A stretch of DNA of 64,000 nucleotides from VFMC01 sp963791635 (GCA_963791635.1 CAWBTC010000016.1:7603-71602), one strand, 5' to 3'. Shown: positions 44,669 to 53,377, counted from the first letter of the stretch. The notes: generated from the letters alone by a model not told the origin. Program-made: numbers and translations.

Positions 44669-46344
44669 CGGCGGGCCCCAGCCTTGTTCTCAGCGAGCCA
44701 GGCACGCAGCACGTTGGCCACTTCTTGCGGGCGGCGGTCGGCCATCTGAGTCAGCTCGTTCATCACGATCGCGTCTCGGTCGGGCGGGCGATTGATCGCG
44801 ATCGGCACCACCTCGGTCTCGCCGTTGGACGGATTGATGGCCGAACCGGGGCCGAGCGACGGCCGCGGGCCGGTGGTGATCTCTCCGATGTTGATCGGCG
44901 TCGCAGTCACCTTGCGAGCGTTCTTGGCACTGCGGTACCCCAGGATCAGTGCGACGAGGATCACCAGCAGGACCGCGATCGTGCGCGCCATGCCCATCAT
45001 CTGGCTCTTGGCCGCAGCGGCTTGTTCTGCCTTGGCGAGCTCGTCGGCCTCGGCGCTCGCGGTCGTGTCGAATGGCATCGCCGTCACCTCGACCTTGTCC
45101 CCCCGGGCCTCGTCGTATCCGATCGCCGCCTCCACGAGTGCCTGGATGGACTCGATCTGTTCGGGCGGCACCGTGGCCTCGTCGACGACGATCGCAACAC
45201 TGACGTGATCGACTGTGCCGGGCACGATCGTGCGCTGCTCGACCACACGGTCGACGGCGTACTGGGTGTCGGCCTCCTCCTTGATGTAGCCGGAGGCCGC
45301 GACCGGCGTGGCGGTGCCGTCGTCGACGGTGATGTCGTCGGCGGTGAGCGCGCCGTCAGGACCGAGAATGCCCGTCTCGCCGGTGGCGCCGTTGCCAGCA
45401 GCGTCGGCGCCGTACTCCTCGCGCGAGGCGCTGTTGGCGATGACGTACGGCACTTCGTCCGACTCCGGATCGAGCGTGCCGTAGTTCTCCGACGTCTGCT
45501 GTGTCTGGTCGAGATCGAGCTGCGCGGTCACGGTGACACCGACCTTGTTCGGCCCGAGGGCCTTCGCGAGCATCGCGGCGATCGACGCCTGCGTACGTGC
45601 CTCGTACTCGGCCGTGGCCTTCGCCCGCTCGCTCGTGCCACCGCTGGCGCCGCCACCGGTGCCGGTGCCGCCGGCCGAGAGCACGGTGCCGTTGGCGTCG
45701 ATCACGGTGACGTCCTCGGGCTTCATGTCCTTCACCGACGATGCCACGAGGTGCACGATCGCCTCGACCTCGTTGCTCGCGATGCCGCCCACACCCTGGC
45801 CGGCCACCAGCACCGACGCCGTCGGCGTCGCCGGCTCGTCGACGAACACCGAGTCGTCGGGAAGTGCGAGGTGCACGGAGGCGCTCTGCACGCCGTCGAG
45901 CGCGGTGAGCGTCTTGGCCAACTCACCCTCGAGCGCACGCTGATAGTCGATCCGCTGGCGGAACTCCGACGTGGTGATGCCTTGGTTGTCGAGCAGTGCG
46001 TAGCCCTCGTTCGAACTCGGCAACCCCTCTCCGGCGAGGGCGACGCGCAGGTCGTACACGTCGTCTTTCGGCACGAGCACGGTCTTGCCGGCATCGGTCA
46101 GGTCGTACTGCACGCCACGAGCGGCGAGCGAGTCGACCACCGATGCAGCATCGGCCGCGTTCAAGTCGGTGTAGAGCGCCGTCATCGGCACCGTGTCGGA
46201 CGTCCGCGACAGCACCAACCCGCCGGCGATCACGGTCAGCAGCACAGCGCCGAGGGTGATCTTCTGGATCGGGGTGAGCTTGCCGGCGAGGTCTCTCGCC
46301 CGGCCGAGCGCGTTGGGTTGATCAGTGGTTGCGTTGGGTGGCAT
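44665..46344 (-). CDS. fliF: Flagellar MS-ring protein FliF
   Basis: 559 residues. TM1 (ITLGAVLLTVIAGGLVLSRT) is followed by the ring-building motifs (LYTDLNAADAASVVDSLAAR, RVALAGEGLPSSNEGYALLD, FRQRIDYQRALEGELAKTLT, ASVHLALPDDSVFVDEP). TM2 is AVLLVILVALILGYRSAKNA. The cytoplasmic tail ends with ADRRPQEVANVLRAWLAE (residues ~535-552), the FliG-binding peptide. It is adjacent to fliE and overlaps fliG. Confidence 0.96.
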   Translation of the reverse strand: MPPNATTDQPNALGRARDLAGKLTPIQKITLGAVLLTVIAGGLVLSRTSDTVPMTALYTDLNAADAASVVDSLAARGVQYDLTDAGKTVLVPKDDVYDLRVALAGEGLPSSNEGYALLDNQGITTSEFRQRIDYQRALEGELAKTLTALDGVQSASVHLALPDDSVFVDEPATPTASVLVAGQGVGGIASNEVEAIVHLVASSVKDMKPEDVTVIDANGTVLSAGGTGTGGGASGGTSERAKATAEYEARTQASIAAMLAKALGPNKVGVTVTAQLDLDQTQQTSENYGTLDPESDEVPYVIANSASREEYGADAAGNGATGETGILGPDGALTADDITVDDGTATPVAASGYIKEEADTQYAVDRVVEQRTIVPGTVDHVSVAIVVDEATVPPEQIESIQALVEAAIGYDEARGDKVEVTAMPFDTTASAEADELAKAEQAAAAKSQMMGMARTIAVLLVILVALILGYRSAKNARKVTATPINIGEITTGPRPSLGPGSAINPSNGETEVVPIAINRPPDRDAIVMNELTQMADRRPQEVANVLRAWLAENKAGARR

Positions 46345-46665
46345 TTAGACCTGCATGCGCATGATGTCGTTGAAGGCCTCGACGGCCCTGTTCCGCACCT
46401 GCACGGTGAGTTGGGTGAGCAGTTGTGCCTCCGTCGAGGCGATCGTGTAGTCCTGGATCGACTGCAGGTCACCGGTGGCAGCCTGCAGTGCCAGGTCGTC
46501 GGCCTTGGCTTGCGCGACCGAGAGCTTGTTGAGCTGATCGGTGAGCACGTTGCCGAACGACGGGCCATCCGTGCCGCCGCTGACGGCAGCGGTGCGATTG
46601 CCGGGCTGGATCGCTCCGGTGAGCGTGACCGGCGAGATGGGCATGATCGGGAGGGCCACGATCAC
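46345..46665 (-). CDS. fliE: Flagellar hook-basal body protein FliE
   Basis: 106 residues from a GTG at 46665 overlapping the flgC stop. The FliE core is clear: PSFGNVLTDQLNKLSVAQAK, ADDLALQAATGDLQSI, LLTQLTVQVRNRAVEAFNDI MRMQV. It joins the MS ring to the rod and is the first export substrate. Confidence 0.93.
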   Translation of the reverse strand: MIVALPIMPISPVTLTGAIQPGNRTAAVSGGTDGPSFGNVLTDQLNKLSVAQAKADDLALQAATGDLQSIQDYTIASTEAQLLTQLTVQVRNRAVEAFNDIMRMQV

Positions 46666-47069
46666 TTCCCGATCGACAAGATGGTCTCGTAGGCCTCTTT
46701 GGCGCTCTCGAAGGAACGCACGTTGGCCTGGTACCCGCGCTGGGCGAGCTGCATGTACACCATCTGGTCGGTGAGCTGCAGGCTCGGTCGGCGCACCATC
46801 CCCTCCTCGTCGGCCAGCGGATGACCCGGTTCGTAGGTGACGATCCCGTTCGGGTCGCCGAACTGCACGCCAGACACCATCGCGCCTTCGCCGATGCTGT
46901 CGTCGCCGATGATCGGTTCCACCTCGACGAAGCGCTCCTGGAACGCGGCCTCATCCGTGCGTACGACGTTGTTCATGTTGGCGACGTTGTCGGCGACAGC
47001 GTTCAGCCACGTCTTGTAGACGCCCATGCCCGACGTGGCGACGCCGAGGATCGAGAAGATCTCTGACAT
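46662..47069 (-). CDS. flgC: Flagellar rod protein FlgC
   Basis: 135 residues. SILGVATSGMGVYKTWLNAV, ADNVANMNNVVRTDEAAFQE RFVEV, and the C-terminus MVYMQLAQRGYQANVRSFES, AKEAYETILSIGK. A proximal rod subunit. The usual NxxN(T) turn is slightly altered (NMNNVVRTD). It is 103 bp after flgB. Confidence 0.94.
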   Translation of the reverse strand: MSEIFSILGVATSGMGVYKTWLNAVADNVANMNNVVRTDEAAFQERFVEVEPIIGDDSIGEGAMVSGVQFGDPNGIVTYEPGHPLADEEGMVRRPSLQLTDQMVYMQLAQRGYQANVRSFESAKEAYETILSIGK

Positions 47070-47166
47070 GCGGTACCTCCTTGCAACGATCAGTCAGCGG
47101 ATGAAGTGGACGGGTGGGGTGGATGGTCTGGTGATGGGTAGGTGGGTGGGCGGCCATCCGTGGCCC

Positions 47167-47185
47167 CACCGGTCACTGACCGGTG
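47167..47185. repeat. 19-bp palindrome at the flgB stop codon
   Basis: CACCGGTCA-C-TGACCGGTG, a perfect 9-1-9 inverted repeat that includes the flgB stop codon. The one-base centre argues for a dimeric protein site or a cruciform rather than a terminator hairpin. Confidence 0.7.
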
Positions 47186-47538
47186 ATTGCTGTTCGCAAG
47201 AGCGAGTACTTGCTGTTGAGCGCTTGCACCACGAGTCGTTGGCGCAGAACGTTCTCCTTCTCAGCGAGGAGCTCGAAGTCGATGTTCACGTTGTTGCCGT
47301 TCGTGCGCGTCGCCGCGAGTGACTCGGCTACCGACACGTTGGTCGCCGAAGGCGCGCCATCGTCGAGCGCTGCGCGGAGGCTGTCTTCGAAGCTGACGAG
47401 GCGGGCGCGGTAGCCCGGTGTCTCGAGGTTCGACACGTTCGCCGCAATGGCCTGCTGGCGTGCATCGAGGCCGTTGATCGCCATGTGCAGCGCCTGGGTG
47501 GTGCCGTCGGAGATGCCCGACACGCTCATGACGCTCAT
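47173..47538 (-). CDS. flgB: Flagellar rod protein FlgB
   Basis: 121 residues from the ATG at 47538. Family landmarks: ALHMAINGLDARQQAIAANV, SNLETPGYRARLVSFEDSLR AAL, and the C-terminus LAEKENVLRQRLVVQALNSK YSLLRTAITGQ. A proximal rod subunit. Its stop codon lies inside a 19-bp palindrome (47167-47185). Confidence 0.94.
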   Translation of the reverse strand: MSVMSVSGISDGTTQALHMAINGLDARQQAIAANVSNLETPGYRARLVSFEDSLRAALDDGAPSATNVSVAESLAATRTNGNNVNIDFELLAEKENVLRQRLVVQALNSKYSLLRTAITGQ

Positions 47539-47647
47539 GACGCCTGTCCCCGCACCCTCACCGCTCGCCCGCAATCCGCCATGCCTCTGACTGTGTGGAT
47601 CGGCTGTGATTTGCAAGCAGCGTCGACCAGGACCTTCGTCAAGAGTT

Positions 47648-48269
47648 TCATGAGGCGAACACCTCGCGTAGCCGATCGAAGACGGCAGGCAGCTGGGCGT
47701 CCACCTGCAGGGCGCCGCACAGTGCGGTGCACCCGCCGCGCTGCACCGATGCGTCGGCGACGATCTGTACGTCGCCGGCGCGATGCCCCATCACGACCGC
47801 CGAGTCGAGCACCGCAGCGAGATCCGTGGGGTTCACCCGGAGCACGACGTCGCCGCGATCGGGCACCATGTTGAGCGCCCGTTCGACACTCGCGACGGTG
47901 ATGTCATCGAAGGTGTGCAGTTCGCGCCCCGACGATCTCCTCGGCGAGCGAGACGGCGAGCGCGAGCACCTGCTGCTGGAAGTCGTGGAGGATGCCCAGG
48001 TCGACGTGTTCGATCTGATCGAGTGCGTCGGCGAGCGCCGACGCCGCCAACTGCATCTGCTCGGTCGCTCGTCGGTGTGCGTCGACGGTCGAGGCAAGGG
48101 CTGCCTCCGCCTCCAGGCGTCCGGTCTCGCGAGCTTCCGCGAGCGCCTGGGAGTCGGCAAGGTTGCGTGTGATCCGGCCGGTGTTGGTGCTCGTCAGCCT
48201 CGGCGGCTCGAATCGGGGGGCCTGCAGCCGAGTCGGCTCCAGTCGCGATCCGGACGCGCCGGCGGTCAC
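47648..48269 (-). CDS. fliH: Flagellar export ATPase regulator FliH (frameshifted)
   Basis: About 206 residues after removal of one extra G in a G-run near 47925-47930. It starts at a GTG (48269) overlapping the upstream stop (GTGA); an earlier ATG at 48311 would overlap more. The first frame is a coiled region (RNLADSQALAEARETGRLEA EAALASTVDA) leading to LALAVSLAEEIVG. The second frame gives RELHTFDDITVASVERALNM, VVLRVNPTDLAAVLD and VQIVADASVQRGGCTALCGA, the FliH/YscL/V-ATPase-E C-domain. It lies before flgB rather than between fliG and fliI. Confidence 0.82.
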
Positions 48270-48682
48270 CGGAACAGAACGGGTTCGTCCGTCGAGTCTG
48301 CTCTGATCCACTGGCTGATGACCTCCGCAACGAACTGTGGGTCGGTCTCAGCGACATGCTCGGCGAGCGCTTGGGCGTACTCCACCGTCATCTCCCGACC
48401 CTGCGTTCGATCGTCCGAGATGTCGATGATCTGTCCTGTCACGAATGACGTGGGACGACGCGCATCGGGCACGGCGCCGGCACTGGTCAGCTCGGCTGCG
48501 TGCGTCGCCGCGCGAGCCTGTGCAAGTGCCAACGTGTGCGCAGCGGATGGCGACAACGGATGGCCTGAGCGGCGCCGGCGGCGAGCACTCGGCGTGAAGC
48601 TCATCGCCATGATCGTCGTGCTGATGATCAGCACGACGACTCCGACGACCAACAGCAGGGTCAGCAGGTCGGCGGCGATCAT
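48266..48682 (-). CDS. Single-pass membrane protein with FliF-like C-terminal motif
   Basis: 138 residues from the ATG at 48682. One TM segment at residues 3-27 (LLTLLLVVGVVVLIISTTIM), then a basic stop-transfer (RRRRR), a helical linker, and at residues 107-130 AEHVAETDPQFVAEVISQWI. This closely parallels the FliG-binding tail of FliF in the same operon (ADRRPQEVANVLRAWL): the P-Q, V-A, V-I/L and W-I/L positions coincide. No family name can be given. It sits between the fliS unit and fliH, and its stop overlaps fliH. The inferred role is a membrane anchor that touches FliG. Confidence 0.7.
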   Translation of the reverse strand: MIAADLLTLLLVVGVVVLIISTTIMAMSFTPSARRRRRSGHPLSPSAAHTLALAQARAATHAAELTSAGAVPDARRPTSFVTGQIIDISDDRTQGREMTVEYAQALAEHVAETDPQFVAEVISQWIRADSTDEPVLFR

Positions 48683-48689
48683 GACGGGT

Positions 48690-49031
48690 TCAGATCTTCT
48701 GGTCGAGCGTCGATCCGCTGCTGGCCAACGCGAGGCGCGATGGCCGCGCGACAACTGGACGATCGCTCAGCATCTGATGCGCGAGCTCCGTCAGACCAGC
48801 GGTCTCTGTCAACAGCGACATCGCCCACGGCTCGAGGCTCGCGGGCATCGGCAGCACGTTCGCCGGGATCTCGAACCCCGGCGGCGCAAGGGTCTCGTCA
48901 TCGACCCTGTCGAGCGAGCTCAGCGACAGGAGGAAGGCGCGCTGCTGTTCGATGGCCTCCGCATAGGCGCGCAGAAGATCGTCCCACACCGCGATGGCCG
49001 TCGCCTCGGCTGCGTCGGGTGGGCGAACCAT
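48690..49031 (-). CDS. Small helical protein downstream of fliS (possible FliT-type chaperone)
   Basis: 113 residues from the ATG at 49031, which overlaps the fliS stop; a GTG one codon earlier is also possible. Predicted helices: WDDLLRAYAEAIEQQRAFLL and EPWAMSLLTETAGLTELAHQ. There is no sequence signature, but in many clusters the gene after fliS is fliT, a short helical chaperone of the cap protein, and the size fits. The identification rests on position only. Confidence 0.6.
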   Translation of the reverse strand: MVRPPDAAEATAIAVWDDLLRAYAEAIEQQRAFLLSLSSLDRVDDETLAPPGFEIPANVLPMPASLEPWAMSLLTETAGLTELAHQMLSDRPVVARPSRLALASSGSTLDQKI

Positions 49032-49531
49032 CACGCACGCACCGAGAACGGGCGGCGAGCGGTGTCGGCACCCGCGAACGCGGGGACGGGCCGGGTGACC
49101 GGAGCAGCGAGTGCGGGAGAGACCCTCGGCTGTGCGGGAGGAGACGACTGTTCGAGCGCCGTCGTGCTGATCGCTGCCTGCCGGAACGCGTCACCGAGAC
49201 CGGCGAGCAACGTGCGCGCTTCGATGGCCTTCTTCGCACTCTTGTGCACGTTGGCGGCGGTGAGGAGCTCGATCACGTACCGGTAGATCGCAGCGAGCTG
49301 AGGGGCGTGCTCCCAGGCGTCCGTGTCGAGCATGCAGTGCAGCTCGTGCACCAGGTCCTGCGCGTGGATCAGCAACTCGTGGGAACCCTCGATGTCGCGT
49401 GACTGGAGGCCAACGAGCGCTGCGGCCAGATCGCGGTCGAGCCGGTCGAATGCCATGACCACGATTCGGGCCGGCGAGGCCGTCTCGAGACCCCCTTCGG
49501 TGAACTTGGCTCGAAGTGACTGTGCTGTCAT
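49031..49531 (-). CDS. fliS: Flagellin chaperone FliS
   Basis: 166 residues from the ATG at 49531. Family text: ASPARIVVMAFDRLDRDLAA ALVGLQSRDIEGSHELLIHA, QLAAIYRYVIELLTAANVHK, ARTLLAGLGDAFRQAA. A C-terminal Pro/Ala tail of ~45 residues is extra. FliS holds flagellin in the cytoplasm before export. It follows fliD, its usual neighbour. Confidence 0.92.
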   Translation of the reverse strand: MTAQSLRAKFTEGGLETASPARIVVMAFDRLDRDLAAALVGLQSRDIEGSHELLIHAQDLVHELHCMLDTDAWEHAPQLAAIYRYVIELLTAANVHKSAKKAIEARTLLAGLGDAFRQAAISTTALEQSSPPAQPRVSPALAAPVTRPVPAFAGADTARRPFSVRA

Positions 49532-49620
49532 GACTGACCTTCCGTGGTTCGTCCGGGGGCGATGATGGGTGTCGATGATGAACGCTCCGGCGCCGCGATC
49601 GCGGGGCCGGCGGGTGACGC

Positions 49621-52020
49621 TCAGCGGCTGCTGTTGCCGAGGCTGTTGATCTGGCTCGTCAACCAGCTCTGCTGGTTCTGCATCGAGTTGAGCAGGGACT
49701 GGACCTGGGTCCATTGACGCCGGTACGAGGCCTCCTTGACCACCATTCGGTCCTCATAGCGAGCGATCTGTTCGTTGTACGCGGTGGAGCGGCTCTCGTA
49801 GGTCTTGGCCGAGCTGGCCAAGGTGCCACCGTCACTGACGGCGAGCGTGACCAGGCTGACGAGGCGGGCCGCAACACCCGGTGAGTACTCGACGGGTCCG
49901 AGGGTGCCGATCTGACCCTCCGAGATGTCGACCTCGAGGCCTCGGGCGGGTGATGTGTCGGTGTCGAGCAACCTGAGTCGCTGCCCGACGCCGATCGCAG
50001 TCTTGCCGTCGATGGTGCCGACGACGTCGGTCCCGGTGTTCGTGCCCCAGGTGCCGACGCCGAGGACGTCCAGGTTCGTCTCGAATGCGCCGGTTCCGCC
50101 GTAGTCGACAGCGGTGAGGCGCACGCCACCACCGCTCGCCTCGGCGTTCACCTTGAGCCCAGCGCTGGCCATGGCCGCGTTCAGCCCGGCCACGATGTCG
50201 GCTGTCGATGCTCCTGGCGCCGCGTCGTAGGTGGCCGTCACGCTGCCGACTCGCACGCCGACGCGCTGTCCGAGCGGCGATCCTCCGACGAGCACGTCAC
50301 CAGTGGTCGCGCGTGTGGCCGCCGTGGTGACCTCGATCGCATAGCTGCCGGCAATCGTCTTGTCGGCTGCGGCCGCGAATGCGACCCCGTTGGTCGAACT
50401 ACCTCCCCGGGCGAAGACCCGCTCGACGGAGGCTGGGTCGTTCGCAAGCGCTGCAGTGAAGATCGAGCGGTCGAACTTGAGTTGTCCGTCACGTTGCACG
50501 TTGATGCCGATCGACGACGCGAGGCCGTTCGTGGCGTCACCGACGAGCGCGGTGACGGCGCCACGAACCTGTTCCGCCAGCCGACGGATGCCTGCATCCG
50601 CGGAGAGCGGCGACGCCCGCTTGGTCTTCGGGTCGAACTTGGTCTGCAGGTTGATGTCGGCGAGCACCGAGTTGATCGAGGTCACGAGGCTGTTCACTGC
50701 GTCGGCGGTCGAGCTCTCGTTGAGGCCGACGCTGACGCTCACCTGCGCGGCCGACTCGGTCAGTGCGGTGAGGGACACGCCTGGCATCACCTCGCTGAAG
50801 GTGTTGCTGCCCGATGTCACCGAGTAGGCACCCGGTCCACTGCCGATCGTGATCTGGGCGTCTTGAGCCACCGATGTCTGGATCATCCCGCCGAGTCCCG
50901 AGAAGATGTCCTGGTCGAGCGCGACGGTGCCGTTGACACCGGTCGACTTCGAGTTCACCTGGAGCAACCAGTTGCCGTCGGACACCTTGACCGCAGATGC
51001 CGTGGCGCCGACGTTGGCGCTGTTGATCGCGGCGGCAACGCCCATCAGGCTGCGGTCTCCGGTGGACACGACGGCGACGGTCGAGCTCCCGGCACGCAGC
51101 CCGGCGCTCACGTCGAAGGTCAAGTCGCCGGTGCCGGTCGCGACAGCGACCGTGCCACCGATTCCGGCCGACGTGACGGTGGCCACGGGATTGGTGCCGA
51201 TCTGCACCTTGCCGTCGGTGCCGGCGATGGCGATCGCATCGACCGCCATCCCGAGCGCAGCGAGCCCCGAGCCGCCGGTGACCTGGACGGTGGCGGCTGA
51301 ACCTTCGTGGGTGGTGGTGAGGCGCAGCCGACCGGTGCCGTCCAGCGCGACGGTGGCACCGCCACCGGTTCCATCGATCGCGGTCTGCACGGCGTCGACG
51401 AGCGATGCCGGCGTGTAGGTGCCCGCGGCAATCGTGAGCGTGCGTGCTGCACCATCGATCTCGAGATCGATGGTGTCGTTGACGCCGGTCGTCACCACCG
51501 TCGAGCCGGCGACTGCTGTCGTCGCCGACTTGACGGCGCCGACGGTCGCTTGGGTGACCGTGACGGTGTACTTGCCGTTGGCGACACCGACCCCGACGTC
51601 GGCTGAGCCGAGCCCGAGCTTGGTGGTGGTCGTCGACAACGCGAGCGAGGTGGCCGTGGTGACGACCGAGGTGTTGCTGGCGACGGTCTGCGCCGTGCGC
51701 ATGCCGTGAGCACGAGCAAGACGATCGACGGTGAAGCTCATCGAACCCGACGAGGCGGTCGGCGACAACGAGACAGAGACGGCGCTCGCGGACGACACCG
51801 TCGACGAGAACTTGCTGATGCCGTTGGCGACGAGTCCCGAGGCCAGGCCCTTCAGCGATTCGAAGTTGTTGCGCAGGCGGGTGACGGCGTCGCTCTGCAG
51901 TTTGACCGCCGACTGGCGAGCGGTGAGCCGATCGATCGGTTGCCGGTCGGCTGCGATGAGGCCGCTGACGATCGACTGCACATCGATGCCTGCTGCCGTG
52001 AAGCTGATGCTGTTCGACAT
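49621..52020 (-). CDS. fliD: Filament cap protein FliD
   Basis: 799 residues, much longer than the usual 450-550. N-terminus SFTAAGIDVQSIVSGLIAAD RQPIDRLTARQSAVKLQSDA, with the coiled D0 segment. C-terminus SKTYESRSTAYNEQIARYED, RRQWTQVQSLLNSMQNQQSW LTSQINSLG. The extra length is in the middle, where several flagellin-like strand-rich modules (VNDTIDLEIDGAARTLTIAA, VQIGTNPVATVTSAGIGGTV) are repeated, giving a larger cap surface. It folds flagellin at the filament tip. Confidence 0.93.
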   Translation of the reverse strand: MSNSISFTAAGIDVQSIVSGLIAADRQPIDRLTARQSAVKLQSDAVTRLRNNFESLKGLASGLVANGISKFSSTVSSASAVSVSLSPTASSGSMSFTVDRLARAHGMRTAQTVASNTSVVTTATSLALSTTTTKLGLGSADVGVGVANGKYTVTVTQATVGAVKSATTAVAGSTVVTTGVNDTIDLEIDGAARTLTIAAGTYTPASLVDAVQTAIDGTGGGATVALDGTGRLRLTTTHEGSAATVQVTGGSGLAALGMAVDAIAIAGTDGKVQIGTNPVATVTSAGIGGTVAVATGTGDLTFDVSAGLRAGSSTVAVVSTGDRSLMGVAAAINSANVGATASAVKVSDGNWLLQVNSKSTGVNGTVALDQDIFSGLGGMIQTSVAQDAQITIGSGPGAYSVTSGSNTFSEVMPGVSLTALTESAAQVSVSVGLNESSTADAVNSLVTSINSVLADINLQTKFDPKTKRASPLSADAGIRRLAEQVRGAVTALVGDATNGLASSIGINVQRDGQLKFDRSIFTAALANDPASVERVFARGGSSTNGVAFAAAADKTIAGSYAIEVTTAATRATTGDVLVGGSPLGQRVGVRVGSVTATYDAAPGASTADIVAGLNAAMASAGLKVNAEASGGGVRLTAVDYGGTGAFETNLDVLGVGTWGTNTGTDVVGTIDGKTAIGVGQRLRLLDTDTSPARGLEVDISEGQIGTLGPVEYSPGVAARLVSLVTLAVSDGGTLASSAKTYESRSTAYNEQIARYEDRMVVKEASYRRQWTQVQSLLNSMQNQQSWLTSQINSLGNSSR

Positions 52021-52043
52021 CGTGGTCCTCCTCGTGGGCGCAG

Positions 52044-52095
52044 TTCAGGTCAGGTCGGGTCGGGATCAGGTGGGGATCAGGTCGGGATCAGGTCG
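52044..52095. repeat. 11-bp tandem repeat upstream of fliD
   Basis: Imperfect copies of GGATCAGGTCG in the leader between fliC and fliD (fliD start at 52020). Non-coding. It lies where a fliD ribosome site or promoter must be. Confidence 0.75.
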
Positions 52096-52145
52096 GCGTT
52101 CGTCGACGCTCGCGCGTCACGGACGAGAGATCAGGAGATGGGCGA

Positions 52146-52174
52146 AAGGGGGCCCGGCAGCGCCGGGCCCCCTT
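52146..52174 (-). terminator. Terminator downstream of fliC
   Basis: Stem GGGGGCCCGGC / GCCGGGCCCCC with a 3-base loop, flanked by AA/TT pairs, ending TTTCGCC on the minus strand, 22 bp after the fliC stop. It separates flagellin from the fliD unit. Confidence 0.9.
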
Positions 52175-52195
52175 CCTCCGTCGGACAGCAACCGA

Positions 52196-53377
52196 TCAGC
52201 GCAGGAGCGACAGAATCGACTGCGGGATCTGGTTCGCCTGAGCCAGCATCGCGGTGCCGGCCTGCTGGAGAACCTGGTTCTTGGTGAACATGACCATCTC
52301 CGAAGCCATGTCGGTGTCACGGATGCGGGACTCCGATGCCGAGAGGTTCTCGGTGGTGACCTGCAGGTTGTTGATCATCGACTCGAAGCGGTTCTGGAGC
52401 GCACCGAGGGAGCCACGGGTGCTCGAAACGGTCGAGATCGCCGTGTCGAGAGCCGTGATGGCCGAAGCTGCACCAGCGTCGGTGGTCACGTTGAGGGCGT
52501 TGACCGACAGGGTCGTGGCCGAGACGCTGGTGATGTTCAGCGACACGGTCTCGCCCGAGTTGGCGCCCACCTGGAAGGTGCCGCCGGTACCCGCCGCAGC
52601 GGTGATCGCACCGGTGAGGCCCATTTCCGCCAACGGCGTTCCCGTACCGTCCGCCAGAGCGAACGTCTGGCCGGCGGTGAGACCGGACACCTCGATCGTC
52701 AGCGCCGAACCGGCGCCAACCGTCTGGGAACTGACCTTGACCTTGCCGGCGAAGGCGTTGCTCGCGGCCGACAGCGCCGAGTTGATGGCACCCTCGATCG
52801 AAGCTGCAGCGTTCGCCCCGGTGACGCCTGCCATTGCCGACAGATCCACCGTCACGGCACCCGTGCCGTTGATGTTGATGGAGAAGTCGTCGCCGGCCGT
52901 GTGGGTGATCGCGTTGTCTGCGTCGAAGCCGGTCACCTTGGCGGGGCTCACACCGTACGAACCGTCGAGCAGTGTGGTGGCACCGAACTTGGTGGTCGTC
53001 GAGATGCGGGTGATCTCCGTGCTGAGGGCCGTGATCTCGGCCTGGGCCGCAGAGCGAGCTGCCGTGTCGTTCGCACCGGTGTTGGCGCTCTGGACGGACA
53101 GATCACGCATGCGGTTCAGCATGGTGTGGACTTCGTTGAGCGCGCCTTCAGCCGTCTGGACGACGCTGATGCCGTCCTGGGCGTTGCGGGTTGCCTGGCG
53201 AAGACCGCTGGTCTGGGCACGCAGGCCCTGGCTGATGACGAGGCCGGCGGCATCGTCCGCAGCGCGGTTGATGCGGAAGCCTGACGAGAGCTTCTCGAGG
53301 CTCTTGCCGAGCTGAACACTGGTGCCGGCCAAGTTGCGTGAGGCGTTGTTGGCCATCACGTTCTGATTGATACGCAT
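52196..53377 (-). CDS. fliC: Flagellin
   Basis: 393 residues. The conserved N-terminal D0/D1 helices are RINQNVMANNASRNLAGTSV, LEKLSSGFRINRAADDAAGL and GISVVQTAEGALNEVHTMLN RMRDL. The C-terminal D1/D0 is RGSLGALQNRFESMINNLQV, SRIRDTDMASEMVMFTKNQV, ANQIPQSILSLLR. The variable surface domain (residues ~155-310) is small. Single copy with its own terminator. Its leader contains a stem-loop, a possible CsrA target. Confidence 0.96.
   Translation of the reverse strand: MRINQNVMANNASRNLAGTSVQLGKSLEKLSSGFRINRAADDAAGLVISQGLRAQTSGLRQATRNAQDGISVVQTAEGALNEVHTMLNRMRDLSVQSANTGANDTAARSAAQAEITALSTEITRISTTTKFGATTLLDGSYGVSPAKVTGFDADNAITHTAGDDFSININGTGAVTVDLSAMAGVTGANAAASIEGAINSALSAASNAFAGKVKVSSQTVGAGSALTIEVSGLTAGQTFALADGTGTPLAEMGLTGAITAAAGTGGTFQVGANSGETVSLNITSVSATTLSVNALNVTTDAGAASAITALDTAISTVSSTRGSLGALQNRFESMINNLQVTTENLSASESRIRDTDMASEMVMFTKNQVLQQAGTAMLAQANQIPQSILSLLR

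Noticed and set aside
44656..46692. 678-codon open frame on the plus strand
   Set aside because: Antisense to fliF; no signature, while fliF is unambiguous.
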